64,000 bases of DNA from Hormoscilla sp. GUM202 (GCA_005518205.2 RFFC02000025.1:1-64000); one strand, 5' to 3'. Shown: positions 45,081 through 54,731, numbered from the stretch's first letter. Notes: generated by a model not told the origin, from the sequence alone. Translations and numbers: made by a program.

Positions 45081-45150
45081 TCGATCCTATTCTACCATTT
45101 AATCTTAAATGCGGCGAACCGCTATCATGGTATTGTAGAATATGTCATAA

Positions 45151-45351
45151 TTGAGGATAGTTAGACCAACGAACGACCAAGCGCAATCCTGTCTGCGAGT
45201 TTGTCAAATGCTGTCCAACGGCTATCGGGACATCAAACTATTCCGTTTCAATGCCGAGAAGGGATATGTGTTTATCATGGCCGGTGACAATCTGCAAATA
45301 ATGGTATTTCCTAGCGTACTTTGGAGGTTTACAGATGAAACAGAACTTTGA
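45151..45351 (+). CDS. DUF6888-type small protein, copy 1
   Basis: 66 residues if the TTG at 45151 is the start. It reads RPTNDQAQSCLRVCQMLSNG, YRDIKLFRFNAEKGYVFIMA and ends IMVFPSVLWRFTDET. I believe this is the cyanobacterial DUF6888 group, always found with the next gene; function unknown. The stop overlaps the following start by 17 bases, so the two are translationally coupled. At the codon where homologues would start (before RPTND) it has GTT, not ATG. Confidence 0.6.
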   Translation: MRIVRPTNDQAQSCLRVCQMLSNGYRDIKLFRFNAEKGYVFIMAGDNLQIMVFPSVLWRFTDETEL

Positions 45352-45577
45352 AGAAATGTCCAAAAAAGAACTAACAGCTTATGTGCTGGAACATCGGGAG
45401 GATATAGAAGCAATAGATGCTTTGGTTAGTCGCCGGAGTCCAGATTCGGAAGCAACATGGTATCCGGCACCATGTACTCCAGAAGGTGTGCCCATTCCCG
45501 AAAATATCCGCATCATGGAAGAAGCGTTCCGTCAAAAATTTGAGGAAATTGATAGGAAAAAGAAATCGCAGCCTTAA
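45335..45577 (+). CDS. DUF6887-type small protein, copy 1
   Basis: 80 residues: MKQNFEEMSKKELTAYVLEH, then REDIEAIDALVSRRSPDSEA, TWYPAPCTPEGVPIPENIRI and a basic C-terminal helix. GGAGG ends seven bases upstream, within the preceding gene. Probably the DUF6887 group, the constant partner of DUF6888. Function unknown; the two-gene coupled layout is compatible with a toxin-antitoxin-like or regulatory pair, which is inference only. Confidence 0.68.
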   Translation: MKQNFEEMSKKELTAYVLEHREDIEAIDALVSRRSPDSEATWYPAPCTPEGVPIPENIRIMEEAFRQKFEEIDRKKKSQP

Positions 45578-45858
45578 CTCGGACATGATTCTTTACATAG
45601 CTCTTGACAAAATCAAACAAGTTGCAGTATAGTGGAACATGGGCGGCCTCCTGGGGGCATAAATGGCCTGAATGGGTATCCTGCCGGGATGCGATCGATG
45701 CTTAAATCAAGAAACCAGGTTTTGGGGAAAAACCTGGTTTCTGGGCTACTTGCGGTGAGCGTAGTCGAACCGCTGGCGAATATTGCCGCAGCAAAACGAT
45801 ATGCTCCCAATTAGGCAAGGCGGCGAACCGCTATCATGGTATTGTAGAATATGTAATA

Positions 45859-46059
45859 ATTGAGGAGAAGACCATCAGACCAACGAACGACCAAGCGCAA
45901 TCATGCCTACGAGTATGTCAAATGCTGTCCAACTGCTATCGGGACATAAAACTCTTCCGTTTTAGTGAAATAACGGGAGATGTATACATTTTAGCAGGTG
46001 ATGAACTGCAAATTGTTGTACCCCCTAATGGAATTTGGAGGTTTATCGATGAAACATAA
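45859..46059 (+). CDS. DUF6888-type small protein, copy 2
   Basis: About 62-66 residues: RPTNDQAQSCLRVCQMLSNC, YRDIKLFRFSEITGDVYILA, GDELQIVVPPNGIWRFIDET. No ATG, GTG or TTG exists in frame upstream; ATT (45859) or ATC (45874, just after GAGGAG) are the only candidates. So either a rare start is used or this copy has lost its start. The stop overlaps the next gene by 11 bases. Confidence 0.5.
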   Translation: MEEKTIRPTNDQAQSCLRVCQMLSNCYRDIKLFRFSEITGDVYILAGDELQIVVPPNGIWRFIDET

Positions 46060-46291
46060 ATTTGAAGAGATGTCCAGAAAAGAACTTATAGCCTACGTGC
46101 TGGAACATCGAGAGGATATAGATGCTGTGGAGAATTTGTTTAGTCGCCGGAGTCCAGATTCGGAAGCAACATGGTATCCGGCACCATGTACTCCAGAAGG
46201 CGTGCCGATTCCTGAAAATATCCGCATCATGGAAGAAGCTATCCGTCAACGAATTGAGGAAATTGACAGGAAAAAGAAATCGCAGCCTTAA
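46049..46291 (+). CDS. DUF6887-type small protein, copy 2
   Basis: 80 residues, about 85% identical to copy 1 (MKHKFEEMSRKELIAYVLEH, the shared SRRSPDSEATWYPAPCTPEG, then IRQRIEEIDRKKKSQP). GGAGG lies eight bases upstream. The two copies are parts of a tandem duplication of about 700 bp. Confidence 0.68.
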   Translation: MKHKFEEMSRKELIAYVLEHREDIDAVENLFSRRSPDSEATWYPAPCTPEGVPIPENIRIMEEAIRQRIEEIDRKKKSQP

Positions 46292-46463
46292 CTCCGACAT
46301 GATTCTTTACACAGCTCTTGACAAAATCAAACAAGTTGCAGTATAGTGGAACAGGGGCGGCCTCCTGGGGGCATAAATGGCCCGAATGGGAAGCATGCCT
46401 AGTTCAAAACAGCAAGTGATATCATAGTTAGGGTCTTGATTCATTCTGTGAAGGATTGAGGAT

Positions 46464-47009
46464 ATGAAATACCAGTTATTCACGAAAATGCTGACTGGGT
46501 TGGCGATCGCCTTAACCCTAGGGACCGCCGCCACAGAACCCAGTGCGGCCCAAAGCCAAAAGTTTTTCTGCGATAGGAGTGATGGGGCACCGGCAACAGT
46601 GGTGCGCACAAGCAAGGGAAATGTGCCCATCATTATCTGGGTTGACCGTGGTTTCGAGCTTTCGGGATGGACTCCTCAGCGCCGCTGTCAGGCAGTCTCT
46701 GACAGGTTTCAACAGTACGACGATCTGGGTCTGCTCGAATATATCAGAACTGGCACGGTAAGTCGCCATCCTGTATTGTGCGTTGCCAATCGTCAAGGGG
46801 GGGCTTGCCCGAGCACGCAGGTGCTAGTTACACTTAATCATGGGGTGTGGTCAAAAGTAGTTGATAGAGCAAAGGATAAATTTTGGAGTCCCCCAATTTA
46901 TGATAATCATTATCATTCTCGCGAACTCAGGACAACTTGGGATTACAAGACATGTATTCAGGAGATAGTATTTCGTAAGATCCGTACAAGCAAGGAGGGC
47001 AATTTATAA
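46464..47009 (+). CDS. COP23-domain protein, cut by an insertion sequence
   Basis: A signal peptide-like start (MLTGLAIALTLGTAATEPSA) is followed by KFFCDRSDGAPATVVRTSKG, IIWVDRGFELSGWTPQRRCQ, CVANRQGGACPSTQVLVTL, the conserved COP23 pattern (a circadian, membrane-associated cyanobacterial protein family) with paired Cys. After residue 126 the sequence is encoded by the IS end beginning at 46843, so residues 127-181 are foreign and the native C-terminus is lost. Likely a truncated, secreted or dead product. Confidence 0.78.
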   Translation: MKYQLFTKMLTGLAIALTLGTAATEPSAAQSQKFFCDRSDGAPATVVRTSKGNVPIIIWVDRGFELSGWTPQRRCQAVSDRFQQYDDLGLLEYIRTGTVSRHPVLCVANRQGGACPSTQVLVTLNHGVWSKVVDRAKDKFWSPPIYDNHYHSRELRTTWDYKTCIQEIVFRKIRTSKEGNL

Positions 47010-47210
47010 CGTCTAATTTGCCAGCAGTGTACGTGGCAATGCACTCGTGCGGCTCCTTCCGAGTGCGCATGGTGACTAGGTTTCTTGCTGCACTCGTGTG
47101 ATGTGCGCTGCGATCTGGAGTACCCTCATTATCCACTCTATAAGCTTATTCCCTGTCAAGTAGATGTCTTGAAACAGTCAAACTTTTTAACACCGAAGGT
47201 ATGGTTATTA

Positions 47211-47501
47211 CTACGCTGGTATTTGGGCTCCGAGGGTTTCTTTTTGCCAAAAATCTGACCACCAATTATTAGCTTGTAGAATGAGCAACCCTAACAGAGG
47301 ATTAATATTGTCAGGATGCCAAGTTGCTCCAGGAATCTTTAACCTCTTTTGAGGAATATAGCGATGCGCACTTTCAATTTCTCCTGAGCCTATGGGTAAG
47401 CCGTTTGAGATAAAATGGTTATAATTAATGCAATTACTATACCGTTTAAGATACTTATACAGACGGGATAAACGCTCTTTACCTTTGGCGCTTCCCATCA
47501 T
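47211..47501 (-). pseudogene. Transposase C-terminal frame
   Basis: 96 residues: KERLSRLYKYLKRYSNCINY, then GLPIGSGEIESAHRYIPQKR and LKIPGATWHPDNINPLLGLL, the end of the DDE domain with the catalytic Glu in SGEIES. It belongs to the same protein as 47479-48627 but lies in another frame; the shift is at about 47490. Confidence 0.75.
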
Positions 47502-48627
47502 CGCGTTCCAGACATTCTTTGAAGTTTGTCAACACTTCCTGTACTTTTCCGGCGTCAATACGCGATAGTTCTTCATTTACCAAATTTTGTTTTTGGCTTC
47601 CTTCTACCCCCAGAGCTTCAGCGGTTTCATAAAGATGTTGTTTGAGATGACAACGATCTAGGATAAATTGCAAGTTGAAAAATTGTTCTTCTAGTTCTGA
47701 GCATAGCCCCTGAGCACCATCTCCGACTGCATAGACGTTACTAAGTAGCGACATCCCTTGATCTATTGCTGCACTTACCAATTGATTTACAACTTGAGGA
47801 TACTTACTCATCTTAGCCACAAAAGTGCGTTTTTCTTTGTTTTCAAGTGGGCGAGCCAAACCAACTCTGACTTCGCGCCACTCGATAGTCCGCTTTTTTT
47901 CAGGAATTTGCCGTTTTTTTGTTAACTGTTGATTTTGAGCTGATTGGAAAATACCAGTACGAATATGACTACCATCAAGTTCCACTAAAATTCGATCGAC
48001 TCCAGGTCTAACTGAGAGGGGTTTATCATATTCTGCCCTTGAAAGCTCTAGTCGTTGAGAAACATACTCCTCTGCAAGGGGAGCGATTTTGGCTACCGCT
48101 CTTCTGATTCGATAGCGATCTATATTCCATCCATAGTGTTGTTCAAATTGTTTAGCCGCTTGTTGATAAGATTGATTGATTCCCAAAGATACCAAAGCTT
48201 TTTCTAACGCTGGAGAACGTCCTCCCTCAGTAATGCTTAATTGGTTTTTGACCGGACGATTTCCCGGTTTTTTGTCGCGGTTCCACATATAGGGTGATTC
48301 TACTTCTATAGGACCAAACAGCACGAAATAGTTTACTCTTATGTGACGATGAACATGATACCCTTTTTCCAAGTCATCTGTCGTCAGTTGAGAACTTAAG
48401 TAGCTCAAAATCATCGACATTAGTTGCAAGCCAATCTTGCGTAATAGTTGAAAAATTTCTCCGTCTAGTATATGGCTCTTATTCACCAAAGAAGATTCTC
48501 GCTCGCAAATAGCATTGAACAACTTAGGACAAATGTGATAACAGAAGTATAATCTTGATTCATGGCAGTGTTGATAATTAATTTCATCCCTATTATCAAT
48601 ACTGCCATCTTTTTTCGGCGAATGCAA
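47479..48627 (-). pseudogene. Transposase N-terminal frame
   Basis: 382 residues. Contains GPIEVESPYMWNRDKKPGNR, RILVELDGSHIRTGIFQSAQ, YPQVVNQLVSAAIDQGMSLL, VYAVGDGAQGLCSELEEQFF and ILDRCHLKQHLYETAEALG, the first two acidic DDE positions being in ELDGSH and VGDGA. I assign it to the ISKra4 superfamily (ISAzba1-like) with some doubt; ISLre2 is an alternative. The two-frame layout suggests a frameshifted, probably inactive copy. Confidence 0.72.
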
Positions 48628-48987
48628 GTACGGATATTACGAAAATGCTTAATGCGTCAACTCTAGATTCTTGTACATATATCAAGGGCTACCAAGGATT
48701 TTTGGGTAAAAGAGAATGATAATGATTATCATAATTGACGGACAAAATTTATCCTCTGCTCTATCAACTACTTTTGACCACACCCGTAGCTATGTGCAAC
48801 TCTGACAGCTTGCAGCGAACTGTAAATGCTATAACTGTATTTGAACCCACATGGGGAAATAGGTAGAGAAGCCAGGAATATAGTAGAAACCCGGTTTCTT
48901 GATTCTCAGGGGCGATCTTGTGGGGCCCCCGTGGTAGCGAAGGCTGTGATAAAATTGGCGTTAGTGTACGAGTTGGGATAAAACGAA

Positions 48988-49152
48988 ATGGCAGCAGACG
49001 CAGCAGACCAAATAGCAAAGCGACTCATCAAAGGAGCATGGCGATATGGGTCAACAACATTCAATCTCAGGAACATAGCTCTCACCGAGGTGCCAGAGAC
49101 GATCGGACGACTCAGTCAGTTGGAAAATCTTGACCTCTCAGGAAACCAAATA
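48988..49152 (+). pseudogene. Leucine-rich-repeat protein fragment
   Basis: MAADAADQIAKRLIKGAWRY, then TFNLRNIALTEVPETIGRLS and QLENLDLSGNQI, the start of an LRR protein. It ends abruptly where a MITE begins at 49153, and no LRR sequence resumes after the MITE. The rest of the gene has been lost. Confidence 0.7.
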
Positions 49153-49253
49153 GGGTGCATCTCACTTTTGTAATCTAGCCCGCGCAGGCGGGCTAAGTTC
49201 TAGTAGCCGGACCCTTTAGGGTGAGGGCGGCGACGCAAATATGAGATGCACCC
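49153..49253. mobile_element. MITE with ISKra4-type ends, copy 2
   Basis: 101 bp, ends GGGTGCATCTCA / TGAGATGCACCC; interior almost identical to the copy at 9680. No target duplication, so one flank was probably exchanged or deleted; this agrees with the truncated LRR gene on the left. Confidence 0.82.
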
Positions 49254-50040
49254 TATTCGACTTTTCTCAGGTGGCGCGGGCGCATCAAGAGAACGAAAAC
49301 CGCTACAAACCGCAGGCGCGGAAGGAAGTGGAGTCGTGGAGGCGTGGACGTGTAGGATAGAGTTCCCGACGACGGAGAGGGAGAGAAGCAGGAGCGTCTG
49401 AAAATCATCATCGAATCCTAGTGGCAGAGATGTAAGCGTTCCGTTCTTGACCAACTATTCACCAAGCCGGACAAAGAGTCAAGTTTTTTTCTTTTTTCCG
49501 TAATTCGATACCGTGCCCGTCAGCCCTTTCCTTCCCACCCTCCCAGGGCGACACACGGTATCGGGTACTCCACAAATAGAAAAATCCCTGTCCATGCAGA
49601 ATATTGAGAAAAATTCCTATCTGACAGAGCAAAAAGCTCGCATACTCTTCCCTAACGGCTATCGGACAGTTTTATCCCTTGTTTGACTCGCAACGAGGCT
49701 AATATAACTTTTCCAGAGCAACTTCATAAGCATAACTATTAGCACGGACTCGCGAGCTACGCTGTGTCTGATAATTGCATGCAATGTCTGACAATTGCGA
49801 TCAGTGCCAAACTCAAACTGCCTCAACACCGGCACAGCAAGAATCTCAGCCACAGTCTGCCACACCGGCTCAAACCCATCGCGCTCGCTACCCGACAGCT
49901 ACTGAAGACAAGACGGAACCTCCAGCCCGTAGGGTTCATGTATGCCAATCAATAAGTTTTCGTAATCCGAGGTATAAGATATGCAAATAAAATTGTCTGA
50001 AACTTACCGTGAATCATCGGTCAATCTTGCATAGGATCCA
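49254..50040. other. Non-coding or degraded stretch
   Basis: Several short frames but none looks real. No recognised motif. Might contain remains of the LRR gene's neighbours. Confidence 0.3.
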
Positions 50041-50214
50041 GGGTGTGGTCAAAACCCGTTGATCGTTTATGGGCCCTCCCAGCTGTCGGATACCCTGTAG
50101 GGGCGACTAGCATTCTTGCGCAAATTATGACATAACTTGATAGATGGACTCTCCGAATGCTTCGCCCTGCACCCCGCGAGAATCTCCCCGTACCAACTGT
50201 TTTTGACCACACCC
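50041..50214. mobile_element. MITE with GGGTGTGGTCAAAA ends
   Basis: 174 bp. Begins GGGTGTGGTCAAAACCCGTT and ends CTGTTTTTGACCACACCC, matching both tips of the IS at 46843-48785. The interior is unrelated to the transposase gene. Confidence 0.82.
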
Positions 50215-50456
50215 TTAATCATGGGAGTGATGCGGAGTTCTATTTGCGATCGCTGCTGGAAACTCGCGATCGCAGTGTGAGGCAACCAGTTTACTTTAGT
50301 GAAAAGGATGTCTTCTCTCGTGATGAGAATGGCGAACTATACGCGGATGTGGAAAAGTTGATAAATGCGCTTCCAGTTGAGGCGGGAAACTCACAGCCAG
50401 TCGATCGGGGAAACTCACAACCAGTTGACTCACAAGAGTCAGATCGGGTGTGGTGA
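50215..50456 (+). pseudogene. Short C-terminal gene fragment, unknown
   Basis: The frame reads AEFYLRSLLETRDRSVRQPV and then FSRDENGELYADVEKLINAL, and ends in a small repeat (GNSQPVDRGNSQPVDS). The upstream part is MITE sequence, so the gene has lost its beginning. Not recognised. Confidence 0.3.
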
Positions 50457-50603
50457 TCGGGTGTATTGAGATGCACGATAGGGTGCATCTCATATTTGCG
50501 AATATCTGTAGGGGCGAAGTATTTGGGCGACAATATAAGTCATAGATAGACAAATTTACTATCCAAATGCTTCGCCCGTGCGAATGAGTTTTAAGGGAAT
50601 TAT

Positions 50604-50972
50604 ATGACTGTAACATTACTCAAGACTCCGATCGTTTACCCATACACCGATGGTAAGCCAATGGCAGAGAGTGACTTCGCACGGGACTACCTTTTTTATG
50701 GCGTCGATGTTTTGCAGTACCACTTCCGCAACCAAAAAAATATCTATGTTTCAGGAAATCTGTTCATCTACTATTTACAAAATGTTCCCGATGCAGTTGT
50801 CGCCCCAGATGTTTTCTTAGTCAAGGGAGTTAGCAATAAAAAACGTCTCAGCTACAAAGTTTGGGAAGAAGGTGGTTTGACCCCAGATTGGGTTTTAGAG
50901 GTGACCTCTGCTAGTACCCGCAATACCGACGAGGAGGAAAAACCCCGGAAATATGCTCAGATGGGAGCATAA
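50604..50972 (+). pseudogene. Uma2-family nuclease, truncated
   Basis: 122 residues: ESDFARDYLFYGVDVLQYHF, DAVVAPDVFLVKGVSNKKRL, GGLTPDWVLEVTSASTRNTD and EKPRKYAQMGA. These are the first two-thirds of a Uma2 (DUF820, PD-(D/E)XK-like) protein, including PDVF and the EVTS motif. It stops right after KPRKYAQMG, where the family normally continues with V.EYF.YDP. The rest is missing, so it is a truncated copy. Confidence 0.8.
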
Positions 50973-51170
50973 TTGAGAGATATTTGTTAAGTAAGAATAA
51001 GACCCCCGAAGCAATCTCCCCGACGACCCATGAGATTGCTAGCCGGACTGGCGTCGGGCCGCTACGCTAACGGGGGAAATCCTGGTAGCGAGCCCTAAAT
51101 TATCGGTTTGGGTTTCCCCCCACGCTGCGCGAAAAATCGCAATGACAAGTTATTAACCGAGTTGAGAACC

Positions 51171-51360
51171 ATGAAACTATTCTATAAAATATCGGCAGCG
51201 GTGCTTGGTGTGGCAGCTACTATCGCCCTGGTCCAGCCTCAAATCGCTGTAGGGTTATCTGACAGAGAAGTGGGCCAAGTTGCTCAAGAGATTACAGTGC
51301 GGATCGATGGACCAAATAATGGCTCGGGGGCGATCGTTGGTAAACGAGACAATGTTTATA
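51171..51360 (+). pseudogene. Protease-WD40 gene, 5' part (split by IS630)
   Basis: MKLFYKISAAVLGVAATIAL, then VGLSDREVGQVAQEITVRID and GSGAIVGKRDNVY: signal peptide and first strands of a trypsin-like serine protease. The frame is interrupted at TA (51359-51360) by the IS630 element. GAG and AACC before the ATG give a plausible start. Removing the IS restores reading into 52542. Confidence 0.88.
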
Positions 51361-52539
51361 AGTAGTTGGACAAAATTAATTGCACAAAATCGAGAAAACT
51401 TGTTATACTAGATATAGCTACTCGTACATGTAGCAGATTTTTGTCAAACTAACGGGGAGTCGGTTTTCATGCTCATCCCCGGCCAGATATATTTGACATA
51501 ATATGACGATAAATTAGGAGAAATTAAGAAGGATTTTAATGCGCGAAATAAATGAGCTTTCTGCAAAATTGCTCTTACGAATTTATCATCAAAGTCGCCA
51601 TCATCAAGTTCGTCAAAGAGCACATTGTTTACTTTTGCGAGATCGAGAACATAAAAAAGTTAAAGAACTTATGGAAATCTTTGATGTTAGTTATAGAACT
51701 ATCTACAATTGGATTAAAAATTGGGATTCCGAGGGAATGGTCGGACTATATAATAAGTCTGGAAGAGGTCGTAAGCAAACCTTTAGTCTCGAACAAAAAG
51801 AAAAAATTAAAGCCTGGACTGAAGAAGAACCGAGGCAATTAAAAAAAGTGGTGGCTAAAATCAAAGAAGAATGGGGAATTGAAACAAGTGTTAAAACTGT
51901 TCAGAGAATATTGAAAACAATGAATATGAGTTGGCATCGGATGCGTAAAGGGGTAGCTGTCAGCCCCCCAGCTCAAGAGTATGAGGAAAAAAAAGCACAA
52001 CTTGAACAACTGAAACTGTTAGACAATTTGGGGGAAATTAATTTGTATTATTTAGATGAAAGTGGGTTTTATTTAATCCCTTGTGTCCCTTATGGATGGC
52101 AAAATATTGGGGAATATATAGAAGTACCTAGTCGGAGTAGCCGCAGATTAAATGTATTAGGAATAATGAATCGCCACAATCATTTAGAAGCGTATGTATC
52201 TACTCAAAATATTAATTCAGATGTAGTCATAGCTTGTATCGATGCATTTTTTCCCACGAGAATGGAAAAGCAAACAGTAATTGTAGTAGACCAAGCATCT
52301 GTCCATACTAGTGATGCTATTCAAGATAAGATTGAAGAATGGAAAGAACGCAATATTACTATATTCCATCTCCCCACTTATTCACCTCATTTGAATTTGA
52401 TTGAAATCTTGTGGCGGTTTATTAAATACGAATGGATTGAAATCGATGCTTATTCTTGCTGGAAAAACTTAGTTGATTCCGTTGAAACAATCATAAAAAA
52501 TTTTGGAAAAAAATATGTAATTAATTTTGTCTGACTACT
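51361..52539 (+). mobile_element. IS630-family insertion sequence
   Basis: 1179 bp, with ends AGTAGTTGGACAAAATTAAT and AATTTTGTCTGACTACT, and a TA duplication (51359-51360 and 52540-52541). It splits the protease-WD40 gene. Its MITE derivative is at 32038-32137. Confidence 0.93.
51539..52534 (+). CDS. IS630-family transposase
   Basis: 331 residues in one frame. An N-terminal HTH (MEIFDVSYRTIYNWIKNWDS), then the DDE domain: LYYLDESGFYLIPCVPYGWQ, VIVVDQASVHTSD and SPHLNLIEILWRFIKYEW, giving Asp, Asp, Glu. The frame is complete and the element appears young, so it may be active. Confidence 0.93.
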   Translation: MREINELSAKLLLRIYHQSRHHQVRQRAHCLLLRDREHKKVKELMEIFDVSYRTIYNWIKNWDSEGMVGLYNKSGRGRKQTFSLEQKEKIKAWTEEEPRQLKKVVAKIKEEWGIETSVKTVQRILKTMNMSWHRMRKGVAVSPPAQEYEEKKAQLEQLKLLDNLGEINLYYLDESGFYLIPCVPYGWQNIGEYIEVPSRSSRRLNVLGIMNRHNHLEAYVSTQNINSDVVIACIDAFFPTRMEKQTVIVVDQASVHTSDAIQDKIEEWKERNITIFHLPTYSPHLNLIEILWRFIKYEWIEIDAYSCWKNLVDSVETIIKNFGKKYVINFV

Positions 52540-52541
52540 TA

Positions 52542-54064
52542 CTGTACTTACCAACTGTCATGTGGTCAAAGAACCGGGAACCTATACTATCCAGACTCAC
52601 GCGGGCAGTCGCTATACTGTTAACGCCAATCCCAGTATGTGTCAGCCTGGGGGGGTAGACTTAGCAATCTTGCGATTTACTAGCACCCGACGTTACCGCG
52701 TGGCAAATTTAGGCAATTCATCGCAATTGGCTGTAGGCGATAAAGTATATGCGTCAGGTTGGGGCGATAGCAGTCGGCATAATCCAGAACGAAGATATAG
52801 GTTTAGACCGGGCAATATTACAGAAAGAGATACCCTGGCTAGGGAGGGCTATACTTTAGCTCATACAAGTCAGACTGGACCAGGAATGAGTGGGGGTCCG
52901 ATACTGGATGAGCAGGGGAATGTAGTGGGGATTAATGGAAAAGGCTATCGAGAGTCTACTGGAGAATGGGAGTTTTTGGGAATTGCAATTAATACCTACA
53001 AAAGCTGGGAAGTAGCAGTTCTCCGGTCAGAAGAACGCTCGACTCCCCCCCCAGACAACCCATCAAGAGAAATTAGCAGGAATACACCGCCACCATCTCC
53101 GACTGCGCCGCGCCCCAATACCGACAACCAAACTGTCTACCCCTCTCCCACCAACTACGTTCTAGCTAACACCCTCAAAGGTCATTCCGACCCGGTTTGG
53201 AGCGTCGCCATTAGTCCCGATGGGCAGTTGTTAGCCAGTGGCAGTTGGGACAAGACCATCAAGATTTGGAATCTGGGAAGCGGCGAGTTACTGCATGACC
53301 TCACTGGTCATTCCTACCGGGTTAGGAGCGTCGCCTTTAGTCCCGATGGGCAGTTATTAGCCAGTGGCAGTAGGGACAAGACCATCAAGATTTGGGATCT
53401 GGGAAGCGGCAAGTTACTGCATACCCTCGCTGGTCATTACCGCTGGGTTAGGAGCGTCGCCTTTAGTCCCGATGGGCAGTTGTTAGCCAGTGGCAGTAAG
53501 GACAAGATCAAGATTTGGGATCTGGGAAGCGGCAAGTTACTGCGTACCCTCACTGGTCATTCCGACCCAGTTATGAGCGTCGCCATTAGTTCCGATGGGC
53601 AGTTGTTAGCCAGTGGCAGTAAGGACAAGACCATCAAGATTTGGAATCTGGAAAGCGGCAAGTTACTGCGTACCCTCAAAGGTCATTCCGACCCAGTTAT
53701 GAGCGTCGCCATTAGTCCCGATAGGCAGTTGTTAGCCAGTGGCAGTGATGACAAGACCATCAAGATTTGGAATCTGGGAAGCGGCAGGTTATTGCGTACC
53801 CTCACCGATCATTCCCACTTTGTTAAGAGCGTCGCCATTAGTCCCGATGGGCAGTTGTTAGCCAGTGGCAGTTGGGACGGGACCATCAAGATTTGGAATC
53901 TGGAAAGCGGCAAGTTACTGCGTACCCTCTCTGGTCATTCCTCCTTAGTTTGGAGCGTCGCCTTTAGTCCCGATGGGCAGACAATTGCCAGTGGTGGTGG
54001 GTGTAGTTTTTCAGAATGCAACAAGGACTATGATATCAGGATTTGGAGTGGGCAGGGGCGGTGA
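52542..54064 (+). pseudogene. Protease-WD40 gene, 3' part: serine protease core and seven WD40 repeats
   Basis: Continuing from the 5' part, TVLTNCHVVKEPGTY contains the catalytic His, VDLAILRF the Asp, and GPGMSGGPILDEQGNVVGIN the Ser of a trypsin-like protease. A Pro/Ser linker follows (about 52990-53160), then seven WD40 repeats with SVAISPDGQLLASGS and DKTIKIWNLGSGKLLRTL, one per 126 bases, enough for a single beta-propeller. Repeat 3 lacks one residue. Total ancestral length is about 570 residues. Without the His-containing N-terminal part supplied in frame, the protein cannot be made from its own start; an internal start at 52562 would drop the His. Confidence 0.88.
53163..54040. repeat. 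126-bp tandem repeats coding for WD40 units
   Basis: Seven units. Each includes GATGGGCAGTTGTTAGCCAG and ACCATCAAGATTTGG with very few changes, which indicates recent expansion or gene conversion among the blades. Confidence 0.9.
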
Positions 54065-54591
54065 GAGGCAAGGGGGCGGAGTCCGATGGATTTTTTTGGT
54101 CTTATCTTTGTTTGCCAACCACGGATAAGTACGCGGATAGAAATATTTCCCTTCCCTATGCATGCAAAAATATCCTCCGTTTAGCTCCGCTGCGCGTCAG
54201 CGCTAGCATTCCGGCGACAATCTCTGAGATAAATTAACAAATATGCTATCGGAATGCCCTCCCCGTAGTGAGATGCGCCCCAATACTTCTCGGTTAAGCA
54301 TATAGGTTGTTATTGCGAGGGGGGGTAGGACGCGATTAATTTATGGGAAATTGAGTCGCGCAGCGGAGGGTTCCCGGAGCGTGTTGCGTTCCCTGGCGGG
54401 AGCCAGGGAACGAGTTATCGAGGGGACGCCTCTAGTTGAGAATGGTGCAAGATATGAGGCTAGCAATCTCCCCGTCCTGTATAAGATGAAGATCGCTTCG
54501 GCCTCGTCGGTGAGATTGCTTCGGGGGGGATTGCTTTAGGGGTCTTCACAATATTATTTTGCCAGCCCCCCTCGCAATGACAAGTTGAACC
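54065..54591. other. Repeat-rich spacer
   Basis: No gene. It contains a CGTTCCCTGGCGGGAGCCAG / GGGAACGAG palindrome (54388-54414) and parts of other small repeats. Confidence 0.4.
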
Positions 54592-54731
54592 GGGTGCATC
54601 TCATATTTGCGTCGCCGCCCGAACCCTAAAGGGTCCGGCTACACGAACAAAGCCCACGCTCCAGGCCCCTTCCTCGCAGCGGAGGGGGCCCGGAGCGTGC
54701 AGGGGCTAGATTACAAAAGTGAGATGCACCC
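54592..54731. mobile_element. MITE with ISKra4-type ends, copy 3, with nested repeat
   Basis: 140 bp, GGGTGCATCTCA to TGAGATGCACCC, with an 8-bp target duplication GTTGAACC (54584-54591 and 54732-54739). Opposite orientation to the copy at 9680. The extra length is a CACGCTCC..GGAGCGTG palindrome nested inside (about 54651-54705). Confidence 0.88.

Larger units (their letters stand above)
45111..46390. repeat. Tandem duplication of the DUF6888/DUF6887 unit
   Basis: Unit 1 is 45111-45690, unit 2 is 45818-46390. Both begin GCGGCGAACCGCTATCATGG and include downstream CATGATTCTTTACA(T/C)AGCTC and GGGCGGCCTCCTGGGGGCAT. Between them is a unique insert with a hairpin AGAAACCAGGTTTT / AAAACCTGGTTTCT at 45708-45741. 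Confidence 0.85.
46843..48785 (-). mobile_element. Insertion sequence with GGGTGTGGTCAAAA ends (ISKra4/ISAzba1-like)
   Basis: 1943 bp. The left end GGGTGTGGTCAAAAGTAGTT, then GATAGAGCA, is mirrored at the right end; the inverted repeat extends for more than 40 bases with small differences, including the inner GATAATCATTATCATTCTC. No target duplication is evident. Two transposase frames lie inside. A MITE with the same ends is at 50041-50214. Confidence 0.85.

Noticed and set aside
49764..49990. Short Gln/Thr/Pro-rich frame
   Set aside because: No ribosome-binding site, no homology pattern, and two overlapping frames equally open.
50157..50214. Start of a gene in the MITE at 50041
   Set aside because: The ATG and first codons are MITE sequence; only the part after 50215 may be a gene scrap.
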